Positions 1-9,195 of a stretch of DNA of 64,000 bases are shown here, piece by piece; the first letter of the stretch is position 1, and every line of letters starts with the position of its first letter. This DNA comes from JAGPUQ01 sp050179115. GTDB taxonomy: Bacteria > Pseudomonadota > Gammaproteobacteria > Pseudomonadales > Porticoccaceae. The stretch lies in NCBI GenBank assembly GCA_050179115.1, contig JBFXFL010000008.1, forward strand, positions 7,747 to 71,746, given 5' to 3'. The position numbers and the translations under genes were made by a program. Below the pieces are notes generated by a model that made no database searches, had not been told where the DNA came from, and worked only from the letters and a program-made list of their open reading frames with translations.

Positions 1-104
1 CTGAGCCTGGACGGCAGCGGGAAACACCCGACAACCTAAAACGCTTCATTCAACCCGCAACCTCTGCCGGGGGCGACGCCCCCGGCCATCGACTGGAATA
101 TCCG

Positions 105-2126
105 ATGCGAGTACTTGGCCTGCTGCTGTTGTCGACCCTGCTGCTCGCTGGCTGCGGGCGATCCACCACCGATGCGGTCTCCGGCATCGACCGCTCCCGC
201 ATGAATCCCGAGGTGCGGCCTGGCGACGATTTCTTCGAGTACGCCAACGGGAAGTGGCTGGCCGAGACCGAGATCCCCGCCGATCGCAGCGCCTGGGGCT
301 CGTTCGCCATCCTGCAGGAGCAGACGCTTGCGCAACTGAATGCCATCGCAACGATGGCCGCCGCGAACGCCGATTCGGATCAGGATCCCGGGCGGGCAGC
401 CGTCGGAGCCTTCTATCGCGCCTTCATGGACATGGAAACCGTCAAGAAACGCGGCTTGGACCCACTCGCGGCGGAACTTGCCACCATTGCGGGACTCGCC
501 GACCACGACGCCATCGCCGCTTACTTCGGCCATGCAAGCGTGCTGGGAGTGGATTCGCCGCTCGGACTCTGGGTAAACCAGGATGACAAGGACGCCACCC
601 GTTACATTCTGTACTTCGATCAGGGCGGACTCGGGCTACCGGATCGCGACTATTATTTCGACACCAGCGAACGCGGGCAGGCGATTCTCGCCAAATACCG
701 CGCCTTCGCCGCCGCCCTGCTCAGCCTGGCCGGCGCGCCCGAATCCGCGGCCGCGGCGGAGCGCATCGTCGCGCTGGAAACCCGCCTTGCCGAACACCAG
801 TGGACCCGGCTCGACAACCGCGACGCCGAGAAGACCTACAACCGTCGCAGCGGCACGCAATTGCGGGACCTGCTGGGCCAGTACAACCTGGAGGCATTCC
901 TGCGCGAACAGGACATCGGTGAGATCGACGCCGCCGTCGTACGCCAACCCACCTATGTCGCCGAGCTGAATACCCTGTTCCGCACTACCGACCCGGCACT
1001 CTGGCGCGACTACCTCCGTCTGCGCCTGCTCTCCGCCTTCGCACCCTATCTGCCGCCCGCTTATGAGGATCTGCATTTCGACTTTTACCAACGCACCCTC
1101 AACGGCCAGACCGAGCCCCAGGAGCGCTGGAAGCGCGCCATCGACAATCTGAACGCCCAGGTGGGCCAGCTGCTCGGCAAGCTCTATGTGGAGAAGCATT
1201 TTCCGCCCGCCGCCAAGGCGCGCATGGAGAAACTGGTTGCGCATCTGATCGACGCCTACCGGGTTTCCATCAGCCAGCTCGACTGGATGAGCGCCGACAC
1301 CCGCGCCCGCGCCCTGCAGAAACTCGACCGCTTCACGCCCAAGATCGGCTATCCCGATCGCTGGCGGGACTACACGGGGCTCGAACTGCACGGCGATGAT
1401 CTGGTCGGCAACATCCTGAGGACCAACGCCTTCAATCACGCCTACCAGATCGCCAAGCTCAATCAGCCGGTGGACCGCGCGGAGTGGTTCATGCCGCCCC
1501 AGCAGATCAATGCCTACTACAACCCGGGCATGAACGAGATCGTCTTTCCCGCTGGCATCCTGCAACCGCCTTTTTTCAACCTGGCTGCGGACGACGCCGT
1601 CAATTACGGCGCCATCGGCGCGGTAATCGGCCACGAGATCGGGCACGGTTTCGACGATCAGGGCAGCAAGTATGACGGCGACGGCAATCTGCACAACTGG
1701 TGGACGGATGGGGACCGCACCCACTTTGAGGACCGTACCCGGAGGCTGGTCGCACAGTACAATCAGTATGAAGTACTGCCCGGCCTCAAGGTCAATGGAG
1801 AGCTTTCGCTGGGCGAGAATATCGGCGATCTGGGTGGCCTCGGCATTGCTTTTCAGGCCTACCGCATGTCGCTTGCCGGGCGCGCGGACCCCGTTATCGA
1901 CGGCTTTTCCGGTGAACAGCGGGTATTTCTCGGATGGGCCCAGGCCTGGTGCATGAAGCGCCGTGACGAACTGGCGGAACGGCTGCTGCGGGTAGCTCCG
2001 CACGCGCCACCCAAATTTCGCGTCAACGGGGTGGTACGCAATATCGATGCCTTCTACACCGCCTTCGAGCTGACCCCGGACGACAAGCTTTATCTGCCCC
2101 CCCAGGAACGCGTCAAGATCTGGTAG
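105..2126 (+). CDS. M13-family (neprilysin/PepO-like) zinc metallopeptidase, lipoprotein
   Basis: This 673-residue protein is a zinc endopeptidase of family M13, probably acting on peptides in the periplasm or at the outer membrane. The N-terminus is a lipoprotein signal with a lipobox ending at Cys17 (LLLAGC). The zinc motif HEIGH lies at residues 510-514, and the third ligand and catalytic partner ENIGD starts near residue 571. The substrate-binding NAYY stretch and the C-terminal Trp (VKIW) fit the family, as does the length. It is convergent with secF and looks monocistronic. The physiological substrate is unknown. The 104 bases before it hold no recognisable gene. Confidence 0.93.
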   Translation: MRVLGLLLLSTLLLAGCGRSTTDAVSGIDRSRMNPEVRPGDDFFEYANGKWLAETEIPADRSAWGSFAILQEQTLAQLNAIATMAAANADSDQDPGRAAVGAFYRAFMDMETVKKRGLDPLAAELATIAGLADHDAIAAYFGHASVLGVDSPLGLWVNQDDKDATRYILYFDQGGLGLPDRDYYFDTSERGQAILAKYRAFAAALLSLAGAPESAAAAERIVALETRLAEHQWTRLDNRDAEKTYNRRSGTQLRDLLGQYNLEAFLREQDIGEIDAAVVRQPTYVAELNTLFRTTDPALWRDYLRLRLLSAFAPYLPPAYEDLHFDFYQRTLNGQTEPQERWKRAIDNLNAQVGQLLGKLYVEKHFPPAAKARMEKLVAHLIDAYRVSISQLDWMSADTRARALQKLDRFTPKIGYPDRWRDYTGLELHGDDLVGNILRTNAFNHAYQIAKLNQPVDRAEWFMPPQQINAYYNPGMNEIVFPAGILQPPFFNLAADDAVNYGAIGAVIGHEIGHGFDDQGSKYDGDGNLHNWWTDGDRTHFEDRTRRLVAQYNQYEVLPGLKVNGELSLGENIGDLGGLGIAFQAYRMSLAGRADPVIDGFSGEQRVFLGWAQAWCMKRRDELAERLLRVAPHAPPKFRVNGVVRNIDAFYTAFELTPDDKLYLPPQERVKIW

Positions 2127-2208
2127 GCCCCGCTCCACCGGAGCTGTAATGCGTGCCGGTGGCTCTCTGCGGGCGCGTCAAGTGGCGGGGAAACGAGCAA
2201 AGATGCGA

Positions 2209-3156
2209 TCAGGGCTGACCATCAAACTCTGAGCCGTCCTTGACCGGCAGCAACAGATCCTCACGCTGCACGCCCAACTGCAGCGCCAGCCCCGAGGCGA
2301 CATAAATCGACGAATAGGTCCCGAAAATTATTCCCACCATCAGTGCGATGGAAAAATTGCGGAGCACATCGCCACCCAGCAGAAACAAGCCAATCACGAC
2401 CAGCAGGGTGGCGACCGAGGTAATAAGGGTGCGCTCCAGCGTCTGAGTCATGGACAGATCCATGATTTCTTCGGGAGAGCCCTTGCGAACCAGGCGAAAG
2501 TTTTCCCGTACCCTATCGAACACCACGATGGTGTCATTGATCGAATAGCCGATCACGGTGAGCACGGCGGCCAGCACGGTGAGATCGAACTCGAGACCAA
2601 AGATGGCGAAAAACCCTACCGTGACGACCGTATCATGGACTACGGCCAAGGCCCCACCCAGCGCAAATTTATACTGAAACCGCACCGCGACATAAGCCAG
2701 GATCCCGAGCAGGGCCAGGACAACCGCGAGACCACCCTGATCACGCAGCTCCGCACCGATCTGGGGACCGACGAATTCCACCCGCTTTACCTCGGGTGCA
2801 ACATTTCCAGTCGTGCCAACGGCTGCAAGCACCCGGGCGGCCGGATCCTCACCAGCCTCGCGGAGCCGGATCATCAGGTCGCTCTCGCTGCCGAAATGAG
2901 CCACCACGGGATTGACGAATCCGGCGGCATCGAGCTGACCGCGGATCGTCTCGGCCGCCACCGGCTGAGGGAAGTGCAACTCGATCTGGATTCCCCCGCT
3001 GAAGTCGAGCCCCAACACCAGCCCCTTGAACGCGATGGCTCCGATGCAAAACGCCGTCAGCACACCCGACATGAGCAGCGCGGGACGCCGCCACGCCATG
3101 AACTTGATGACACGGGCGTTGTTTACCCGGGAATCGATCACAGGGGAGTCGGTCAT
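2209..3156 (-). CDS. secF: Protein translocase subunit SecF
   Basis: SecF (315 aa) pairs with SecD in the inner membrane and uses the proton gradient to help complete Sec-dependent export. The sequence shows an N-terminal membrane segment, the DFSGG motif after it, a periplasmic domain, and five further hydrophobic segments including the conserved ITVIGYSINDTIVVFDR-like region. It starts 3 bases after the secD stop, so the two are co-translated. Length and motifs are normal for the family. Confidence 0.97.
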   Translation of the reverse strand: MTDSPVIDSRVNNARVIKFMAWRRPALLMSGVLTAFCIGAIAFKGLVLGLDFSGGIQIELHFPQPVAAETIRGQLDAAGFVNPVVAHFGSESDLMIRLREAGEDPAARVLAAVGTTGNVAPEVKRVEFVGPQIGAELRDQGGLAVVLALLGILAYVAVRFQYKFALGGALAVVHDTVVTVGFFAIFGLEFDLTVLAAVLTVIGYSINDTIVVFDRVRENFRLVRKGSPEEIMDLSMTQTLERTLITSVATLLVVIGLFLLGGDVLRNFSIALMVGIIFGTYSSIYVASGLALQLGVQREDLLLPVKDGSEFDGQP

Positions 3157-3159
3157 GAA

Positions 3160-5019
3160 TCAGATCCAGAGTTTGTTCGGATTGCGACCGCCGTAGACCA
3201 GATTGGTCAAGGCGCGCGTTCCCATGATGGCGGTAAACATCGAGGTCAGGATGCCGAGCGAGAGAGTCACCGCGAAGCCCTGCACCGGCCCGGTGCCGAT
3301 GACATACAGGATGATGGCGACCAGCAGGGTGGTCAGGTTGGAATCCACGATCGACGTATAGGCACGGTCATAGCCGGCACTGATCGCCCCCTGCGCCGTC
3401 TGGCCGGCGCGCAACTCTTCGCGAATGCGCGAATAGATCAGCACGTTGGCATCCACCGCCATACCCATGGTCAGCACTGTCCCGGCGATCCCGGGCAGGG
3501 TGAGCGTGGCGCCAATCATCGACATCAGGGCGATCAGAATCACCATATTGGCGACCAGCGCCAGATTGGCAAACACCCCGAACACGCGGTAATACAGGAG
3601 CATGAAGACCATCACGAGCAACAGCCCAACCTGGGCGGAGCGCACCCCGGCCGCGATATTTTCGGCTCCCAGAGACGGCCCTATGGTGCGCTCTTCCACG
3701 AACTTCATGGGCGCGGCCAGGGCGCCGGCGCGCAGCAGCAGCGCCAGTTCGGACGCCTCTTGCGGGTCGCCCAGGCCGGTGATGCGGAACTGCACACCGA
3801 GCGCGCTCTGGATGGTCGCCAGACTGATGATCTTCTTCTCCTGGTAGTCGACCGGCACCTTTTCCGGCATCCCCAGGTCGTTCAGTCGCGTTTCCGTGCG
3901 TTGCCGGGTCTCCACAAACAAAACCCCCAGACGGCGACCGATATTGCTGCGGGTGGCATGAGACATGGCGCGGCCGCCCTCGCCATCCAGGGTGATATTG
4001 ACCTGCGGCTGACCACTTTCGTCGTAGCCAGTAGCCGCATTGATCACCCGGTCCCCGGTTATGACCAGATCCCGCTCCAGCCAGGCATGCAACTCGCGCC
4101 GATCGGGACTACGGAACTCGAACTGCTCCCGCGCCAGGCTGTCGCGATTCGCCTCCAGACGAAATTCGAGATTGGCGGTCTTGCCAATGATGCGCTTGGC
4201 TTCGGCCGTATCCTGTACGCCGGGCAGCTGCACCACGATGCGATTGCGGCCCTGGCGCTGGACGATGGGTTCCGACACGCCCAGTTCGTTAACTCGATTA
4301 CGCAGCGTGGTCAGATTCTGGGAAACGGCATAGTCCTGGCGCTCGGCAATCACGGTCTGGCCGGGCGTCAGGCTCAGCAGAAAGCGGCCATTCATCTCCG
4401 TCGGATCGGCCAGCAAATCCTTGAAATCCCCGCCGCGGACGATGTCGGCAGCGCGATCGCGGCGCTCTGGCGTATCAAACGCAGCGAGAATGTGATTCTG
4501 CTCGACCCGTACCATCTGATAGCGGGCGTCATTGCCCGCCGCGCGCAGCGCCTCGCGTAACTGGACCGCCTTGGTCTCCAGGTAAGCCGCGAGAATGTCG
4601 CCGGTATCGACCTCCAGCAGAAAATGGACCCCGCCGGAAAGATCGAGGCCCAGCTTCATGGGGTTGGCACCCAGGCGAGATAACCAACCCGGCGTCGTCG
4701 GCGCCAGATTCAACGCGACCACATAATCGAAGCCGAGGGCCTGCTGCACCACCTGCTTGGCGGCAAGTTGCTGATCGCGATCGCGCAGGCGAATCAGGCC
4801 GCTGTTGCCCTCCATGGCTACGCCTATGAGCGCGATGCCGGCGGTGTCCAGCGCCTTGCTTACACTCGCCAGAGTGGCCTCATCCAGTGTGGCGGAACTG
4901 TTCTGCACGGAAATCTGCACGGCCGGATCAGGTGCATACAGATTCGGCGCCGCATAGACGCAAGCCAGGGCCAGCACACCCAGAATCAACAGGTACTTCC
5001 ATAGCGGATAACGGTTCAT
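3160..5019 (-). CDS. secD: Protein translocase subunit SecD
   Basis: SecD (619 aa) is the large partner of SecF. The open frame extends further upstream, but the start was placed at the ATG at 5019, giving MNRYPLWKYLL, which fits the family start and places the first membrane helix at the N-terminus. The GLDLSGG motif, the long periplasmic region and the C-terminal block of membrane helices with a GMAVDANVLI-type motif are visible. It lies between tgt and secF. The yajC gene usually found between tgt and secD is absent. Confidence 0.96.
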   Translation of the reverse strand: MNRYPLWKYLLILGVLALACVYAAPNLYAPDPAVQISVQNSSATLDEATLASVSKALDTAGIALIGVAMEGNSGLIRLRDRDQQLAAKQVVQQALGFDYVVALNLAPTTPGWLSRLGANPMKLGLDLSGGVHFLLEVDTGDILAAYLETKAVQLREALRAAGNDARYQMVRVEQNHILAAFDTPERRDRAADIVRGGDFKDLLADPTEMNGRFLLSLTPGQTVIAERQDYAVSQNLTTLRNRVNELGVSEPIVQRQGRNRIVVQLPGVQDTAEAKRIIGKTANLEFRLEANRDSLAREQFEFRSPDRRELHAWLERDLVITGDRVINAATGYDESGQPQVNITLDGEGGRAMSHATRSNIGRRLGVLFVETRQRTETRLNDLGMPEKVPVDYQEKKIISLATIQSALGVQFRITGLGDPQEASELALLLRAGALAAPMKFVEERTIGPSLGAENIAAGVRSAQVGLLLVMVFMLLYYRVFGVFANLALVANMVILIALMSMIGATLTLPGIAGTVLTMGMAVDANVLIYSRIREELRAGQTAQGAISAGYDRAYTSIVDSNLTTLLVAIILYVIGTGPVQGFAVTLSLGILTSMFTAIMGTRALTNLVYGGRNPNKLWI

Positions 5020-5109
5020 GAAAGCGGGGCAGCCCTGATCAAAGCGCGCGATTATAGGCGAATAGCCCCTACCCTCCAACGAAGATCTCGCCCGCCGCCC
5101 GGTGCGAAG

Positions 5110-6237
5110 CTAGACCACCGTTTGTTTCTCGGCGGCAGCGCCAAAGTCCCGTGCAAAGCTTTCGAGCCGATTGGCGGCGATGGCCTCGCGCAGACTCTGC
5201 ATCAGCCATTGGTAGTGGCGCAGATTGTGGATGGTATTGAGCTGGCAGCCGAGGATTTCCCCGCAGCGATCGAGATGGTGCAGATAAGCGCGGCTGAAGT
5301 GGGTGCATGTATAACAGTCACAGGCGCGGTCCAGCGGCCCGGTATCCGTCTTGTGCACCGCGTTACGAATCCGTACCACGCCGGACCGGGTAAACAGATG
5401 CCCGTTGCGGGCGTTGCGGGTGGGCATCACGCAGTCGAACATGTCGATGCCGCGCTGCACCGCGGCCACCAGATCGACCGGTGTACCCACCCCCATCAGG
5501 TAACGCGGCGATTCCGCCGGCATGTGCGGCGCCAGGCCATCCAGCACCCGCAGCATGTCGGTCTTGGGCTCGCCCACCGAGAGGCCGCCGATGGCATAGC
5601 CATCGAAGCCGATGTCGGTGAGGGCGGCGAGAGATTCCGCGCGCAACGCTTCGTACATGCCGCCCTGCACGATCCCGAACAGGGCGGCCGGGCTGTCGCC
5701 GTGGGCCTGCCGACTGCGCCGCGCCCAGCGCATGGACAACTCCATGGAGGCACGCGCGCTGGCCTCGCTCGCCGGATAGGGCGTGCACTCGTCGAATGCC
5801 ATCACCACATCCGCACCCAGCGCGCGCTGCACGGCCATGGAACGCTCCGGGTCCAGTTCCACCGGACTGCCATCGATGGGCGACTGAAACCGCACCCCGG
5901 CCTCGGTGATCTTGCGCCGCGCCCCCAGACTGAACACCTGAAAACCGCCGGAATCGGTCAGGATGGGCCCGGGCCACTGCATGAAATCGTGGAGATCACC
6001 GTGGGCGCGGATGATCTCAGTGCCTGGCCGCAGCATCAGGTGAAACGTGTTGCCGAGCACCATCTGGGCGCCGCTCGCGACCAGATCGCGCGGCGTCATC
6101 GCCTTGACCGTGCCATAGGTGCCCACCGGCATGAACGCGGGTGTCTCCACGACCCCGCGCGGAAAGTGCAACCGCCCCCGCCGCGCGGCTCCATCCCGGC
6201 TGAGCAGCTCAAAGCGCATGTGGCAGCTGCGTGTCAC
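5110..6237 (-). CDS. tgt: Queuine tRNA-ribosyltransferase (TGT)
   Basis: Tgt exchanges guanine-34 for preQ1 in tRNAs with GUN anticodons, the step before QueA in queuosine synthesis. The protein is 375 aa. Visible are the LTDSGGFQVFSL active-site region, GGLSVGEPK, and the zinc site CDCYTC followed by a downstream His. The start is a GTG at 6237 that overlaps the queA stop (GTGA) and has a GGGAG ribosome-binding site 8 bases upstream. The ATG at 6219 (MRFELL) matches the usual family start and is the alternative. Confidence 0.96.
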   Translation of the reverse strand: MTRSCHMRFELLSRDGAARRGRLHFPRGVVETPAFMPVGTYGTVKAMTPRDLVASGAQMVLGNTFHLMLRPGTEIIRAHGDLHDFMQWPGPILTDSGGFQVFSLGARRKITEAGVRFQSPIDGSPVELDPERSMAVQRALGADVVMAFDECTPYPASEASARASMELSMRWARRSRQAHGDSPAALFGIVQGGMYEALRAESLAALTDIGFDGYAIGGLSVGEPKTDMLRVLDGLAPHMPAESPRYLMGVGTPVDLVAAVQRGIDMFDCVMPTRNARNGHLFTRSGVVRIRNAVHKTDTGPLDRACDCYTCTHFSRAYLHHLDRCGEILGCQLNTIHNLRHYQWLMQSLREAIAANRLESFARDFGAAAEKQTVV

Positions 6238-7289
6238 TCGGGAATCTCCCCGGCCGCCGCCGGATTGTGCGTGATGAACATGGCGTCCCCGTAGCTGAAA
6301 AACCGGTAGCGCTCAGTCACGGCCGCGCGGTAGGCGGCAAGCGTCGCGCCATGGCCGGCAAAGGCGCAAACCAGCATCAACAGGCTGGATTCCGGCAGAT
6401 GAAAGTTGGTGATCAGGGCATCCACACTGCGGAACTCGTAACCCGGGAAAATGAAAATTTCGGTGTCGCCGCAAAAAGGTTGTACCACGCCTCGCGCAGC
6501 CGCCGTCTCCAGGCTGCGCACCGCCGTGGTACCCACGGCGATGACCCGCTCACCAGCGGCGCGGGTCGCCGCGACCTGCGCGCACAGTTCGGCGCTGACG
6601 GTGACCCGCTCGGCGTGCATGCGATGCTCGCGGATGTCGTGGGCACGCACCGGGCGGAAAGTCCCGGCTCCGACATGGAGTGTGACAAAGCCCATGCCGA
6701 CACCCTGCGCGGCGAGTTGCGCGAGCATGTCCTCATCGAAGTGGAGTCCGGCCGTGGGCGCGGCCACCGCGCCGGATTCGCGGGCATACAGCGTCTGGTA
6801 GCGCTCCCGGTCAGCCGCAGTGGCCGGCCGGCCGAGATACGGCGGCAGTGGTATTTCGCCAATCGCTTCCAGAATCTCGACAACCGGGATGGTGCCTTCG
6901 AAACAGAGTTCGAACAGGTCATCGCGACGCCCGCTCACCTGCGCCGTCACCCCTCGGTCGAAGTGAATGCGTGCGCCGGCCCGGGGCGTTTTACTCGCCC
7001 GCATCATCGCCAACGCCCGCTGCGGGTCATCGCCGAGGCGTTCGATCAGCACCTCGACGCGACCGCCGCTGTCCTTGTGGCCCAACAAGCGCGCCGGCAT
7101 CACGCGGGTGTCGTTGAACACCAGCAGATCGCCGCGGCGCAGCAGTTGCAGGAGATCGGGGAACTGACGGTGGCCGAGCGTACCGCTCGACCCGTCGAGC
7201 ACCAGCAGCCGGCTGTCGCGGCGCCGCTGCGGCGGATGGGTCGCGATCAACTCCGGTGGCAGATCGTAGTGAAACAGCTCCCGGCGCAT
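6234..7289 (-). CDS. queA: S-adenosylmethionine:tRNA ribosyltransferase-isomerase
   Basis: QueA (351 aa) transfers the ribosyl group of AdoMet to preQ1-modified tRNA to make epoxyqueuosine. The ATG at 7289 (MRRELFHYDLPPELIA) matches the family N-terminus; the longer open frame upstream does not look like protein. Family landmarks include VFNDTRVMPARL near residues 50-60, PTAGLHFD, HVGAGTFRPV and the C-terminal YGDAMFI. It leads the queA-tgt-secD-secF gene string and overlaps tgt. Confidence 0.96.
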   Translation of the reverse strand: MRRELFHYDLPPELIATHPPQRRRDSRLLVLDGSSGTLGHRQFPDLLQLLRRGDLLVFNDTRVMPARLLGHKDSGGRVEVLIERLGDDPQRALAMMRASKTPRAGARIHFDRGVTAQVSGRRDDLFELCFEGTIPVVEILEAIGEIPLPPYLGRPATAADRERYQTLYARESGAVAAPTAGLHFDEDMLAQLAAQGVGMGFVTLHVGAGTFRPVRAHDIREHRMHAERVTVSAELCAQVAATRAAGERVIAVGTTAVRSLETAAARGVVQPFCGDTEIFIFPGYEFRSVDALITNFHLPESSLLMLVCAFAGHGATLAAYRAAVTERYRFFSYGDAMFITHNPAAAGEIPE

Positions 7290-7437
7290 GGGGGGTCCGA
7301 AAAAAGGCGCAAGGGTAGCCGAAATCGATGCCCTGCCCCAGCCCCATGCGCCGTGATGACACAACCCCCGACGCGCAAAATCAGTCTGTGAGACGTCGGG
7401 TCATATCCGCCTCACCATGCTGCCGTCCTCGGTGCGG

Positions 7438-8298
7438 TCAGAGCAGCCGACGCGCCATGGACTCCATCGCCGCCAGCAGATCATCGAGCGGCAGATTTTC
7501 CGGCAGCCACATCACCACCCGGTCCGCACCCGCCGCCTCCAGCGCACGGATTTCCTCCGGGGTCTCCCACTGCCCCTTGATACCGAAGACCGTCTTGGTC
7601 AGCTCGCCATAATCCCGGCCCGCGGCATCGGCAGCCCGCTGGAGCCGCTCGACGCCCTGGCGGAACTGATCGACCGATTCCAGCACCGGCAGCCAGCCGT
7701 CGCCCCACTCGGCGATGCGCTGGTACACGCGCTCGGCCGTGAAGCCGCCCAGCAGGATCGGCGGATGCGGGCGCTGTGCCGGTTTCGGGAAACAGCGCAC
7801 CGGAGGGAAATCCACATATTTGCCGTGGTATTCGGATTCCGTCTGGGTCCAGAGCTGCTTCATGGCCAGGATGTAATCCTTGGTCTGCCCCCAGCGATGA
7901 TCGAAATCGCCGCCCAGAATCTGGCATTCCTCGCGATTCCAGCCCGCCCCGATACCCATCAGGAAGCGCCCACCGGAAAACGAGTCCAGGGACGCCACCA
8001 TCTTCGCGGCCAGCAGCGGATTGCGCTCCGGGACCAGGATGATGCCGGTGCCGAGCAAGATGGTGCTGGTGACGGCCGCGGCACGCGTCAGTGCGATCAG
8101 CGGGTCGGGCATCTGCCAGAGATAATCCGGCCCGGGCTGGCCGGGTCGTACCCCCGGATACTGGTCGGAGTAAGTGACGGGCAGAATGGTATGGTCCGGC
8201 ACCCAGTAGGAGTCGAAACCCAGTTGTTCGGCGTGTTTGGCGACCACGGCAGGATCAGCGGCCACGTTCGGAAGAATGGAAAAAACACCAATTTTCAT
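7438..8298 (-). CDS. LLM-class (luciferase-like) flavin/F420-dependent oxidoreductase
   Basis: This 286-aa protein belongs to the bacterial luciferase-like TIM-barrel oxidoreductases. The N-terminus MKIGVFSILPN, the GFDSYWVPDH motif near residue 30, and GRFLMGIGAGWNREE near residue 110 resemble the subgroup usually annotated as F420-dependent. Whether it uses F420 or FMN cannot be read from the sequence. The ATG at 8298 has an AGGGGGC ribosome-binding site just upstream. It is transcribed away from tRNA-Leu(CAA). No pathway partners are adjacent, so the substrate is unknown. Confidence 0.85.
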   Translation of the reverse strand: MKIGVFSILPNVAADPAVVAKHAEQLGFDSYWVPDHTILPVTYSDQYPGVRPGQPGPDYLWQMPDPLIALTRAAAVTSTILLGTGIILVPERNPLLAAKMVASLDSFSGGRFLMGIGAGWNREECQILGGDFDHRWGQTKDYILAMKQLWTQTESEYHGKYVDFPPVRCFPKPAQRPHPPILLGGFTAERVYQRIAEWGDGWLPVLESVDQFRQGVERLQRAADAAGRDYGELTKTVFGIKGQWETPEEIRALEAAGADRVVMWLPENLPLDDLLAAMESMARRLL

Positions 8299-8329
8299 CT
8301 TGCCCCCTGGGGAATATTCCCCTTGCTGA

Positions 8330-8335
8330 TATAAT
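8330..8335 (+). promoter_or_regulatory. Candidate -10 box of tRNA-Leu(CAA)
   Basis: A perfect TATAAT lies 11 bases before the mature 5' end of the tRNA and is followed by a GC-rich discriminator (cccgccgcg), a feature common in stringently controlled stable-RNA promoters. No good -35 box is seen at 16-18 bases upstream. Confidence 0.6.
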
Positions 8336-8346
8336 CCCGCCGCCGC

Positions 8347-8433
8347 GCCAGAGTGGTGAAATTGGTAGACACGACGGATTCAAAATCCGTTGGGGTAAAA
8401 CCCGTGCCGGTTCGAGTCCGGCCTCTGGTACCA
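8347..8433 (+). tRNA. tRNA-Leu (anticodon CAA)
   Basis: The acceptor stem GCCAGAG pairs with CTCTGGT (one G-U pair). The anticodon stem ACGGA/TCCGT encloses a seven-base loop with CAA, and a long variable arm typical of leucine tRNAs follows. The T arm contains GTTCGAGTC, and the CCA end is encoded. It closely resembles E. coli tRNA-Leu(CAA). It reads UUG codons. Confidence 0.97.
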
Positions 8434-8501
8434 AGTACTTTCTTGCACGCGACATCTCGCTTCTGTACAGCTCGGCACGATACCTTGCGTGCCAACCCAC
8501 A

Positions 8502-9170
8502 TCACCCCGACCTGCCTCGCCTGGTATCCTGTTTCGCCACGCGCCGATCCCGGCGGCGCGCCATTCGCGTGTTCAGTGCTTCGCGCTGACGCCGCATGAT
8601 CTCGCGGGCGTGGAACAAAGTCGGCACGTCATGGTGACGCCGGCTCAGGATGATGGTGATGATGACCTCCTCGATAGCCACCCAGATATGAAACAGCACC
8701 ACCACGCGAAACAGCCAGGCCACGTCGTAGAGCACCAGTAAATAGTAGGCCGGCGCCATCAGGATCGCCGAAAGTTTCGCGGCCCAGGTGTGATAACGGG
8801 GCAGCTCGCGAAATTTCAGCAGGCTGGTGAGGGTAGGAATCAGATAAAACCCGAGCGCCAGATACAGAAACCAGGCCTCGCGCGCAAACACGGCGGGCCA
8901 CAGCCACATCAGTCCAAAAACCATGGCGGCGTAGGTACTGAGGTCGCCCCAACTGTCCAGCCTGGCACCCAGCGGCGTCGCCAGGTCGAGGCGGCGCGCG
9001 AGATGGCCGTCCAGCGCATCGGTCACCAGTGCCAGCGCCAGCAGCCAGAGGAAAGGTTCCGCCAGCCCGCGATGGGCACACCACAGCAAGACCGGCGCAA
9101 GCAGCAAACGCAGCACGCTCAACGCATTGGGGAGGTTGAGGTTGCTGGCGACCGCGGGCGTCCGCGTCAC
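8502..9170 (-). CDS. CDP-alcohol phosphatidyltransferase family membrane protein
   Basis: This protein of about 222 aa carries the full family signature D-x2-D-G-x2-A-R-x8-G-x3-D-x3-D (DALDGHLARR ... GARLDSWGD), which binds the CDP-linked substrate and metal. Several hydrophobic segments indicate an inner-membrane enzyme of phospholipid-type synthesis. The start was set at the GTG at 9170 because GGAAGG lies 8 bases upstream and the earlier part of the open frame overlaps rlmB. The exact acceptor alcohol (glycerol phosphate, inositol, serine or other) is not determined. It may be the last gene of an rnr-rlmB transcription unit. Confidence 0.85.
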   Translation of the reverse strand: MTRTPAVASNLNLPNALSVLRLLLAPVLLWCAHRGLAEPFLWLLALALVTDALDGHLARRLDLATPLGARLDSWGDLSTYAAMVFGLMWLWPAVFAREAWFLYLALGFYLIPTLTSLLKFRELPRYHTWAAKLSAILMAPAYYLLVLYDVAWLFRVVVLFHIWVAIEEVIITIILSRRHHDVPTLFHAREIMRRQREALNTRMARRRDRRVAKQDTRRGRSG

Positions 9171-9195
9171 TGCCACGCCCTTCCCGGCAGGATAC

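Noticed and set aside
636..2138. 500-codon minus-strand open frame opposite the M13 peptidase
   Set aside because: The plus-strand gene has the lipobox, HEIGH and ENIGD motifs; the antisense frame has none.
2135..2162. Possible terminator between the M13 peptidase and secF
   Set aside because: CCACCGG/CCGGTGG arms are only 7 bases with a 14-base loop and no T run, too weak to call.
2635..4560. 641-codon plus-strand open frame opposite secF and secD
   Set aside because: It crosses the secD/secF boundary antisense and shows low-complexity His/Gln/Gly-rich sequence, so it is a shadow.
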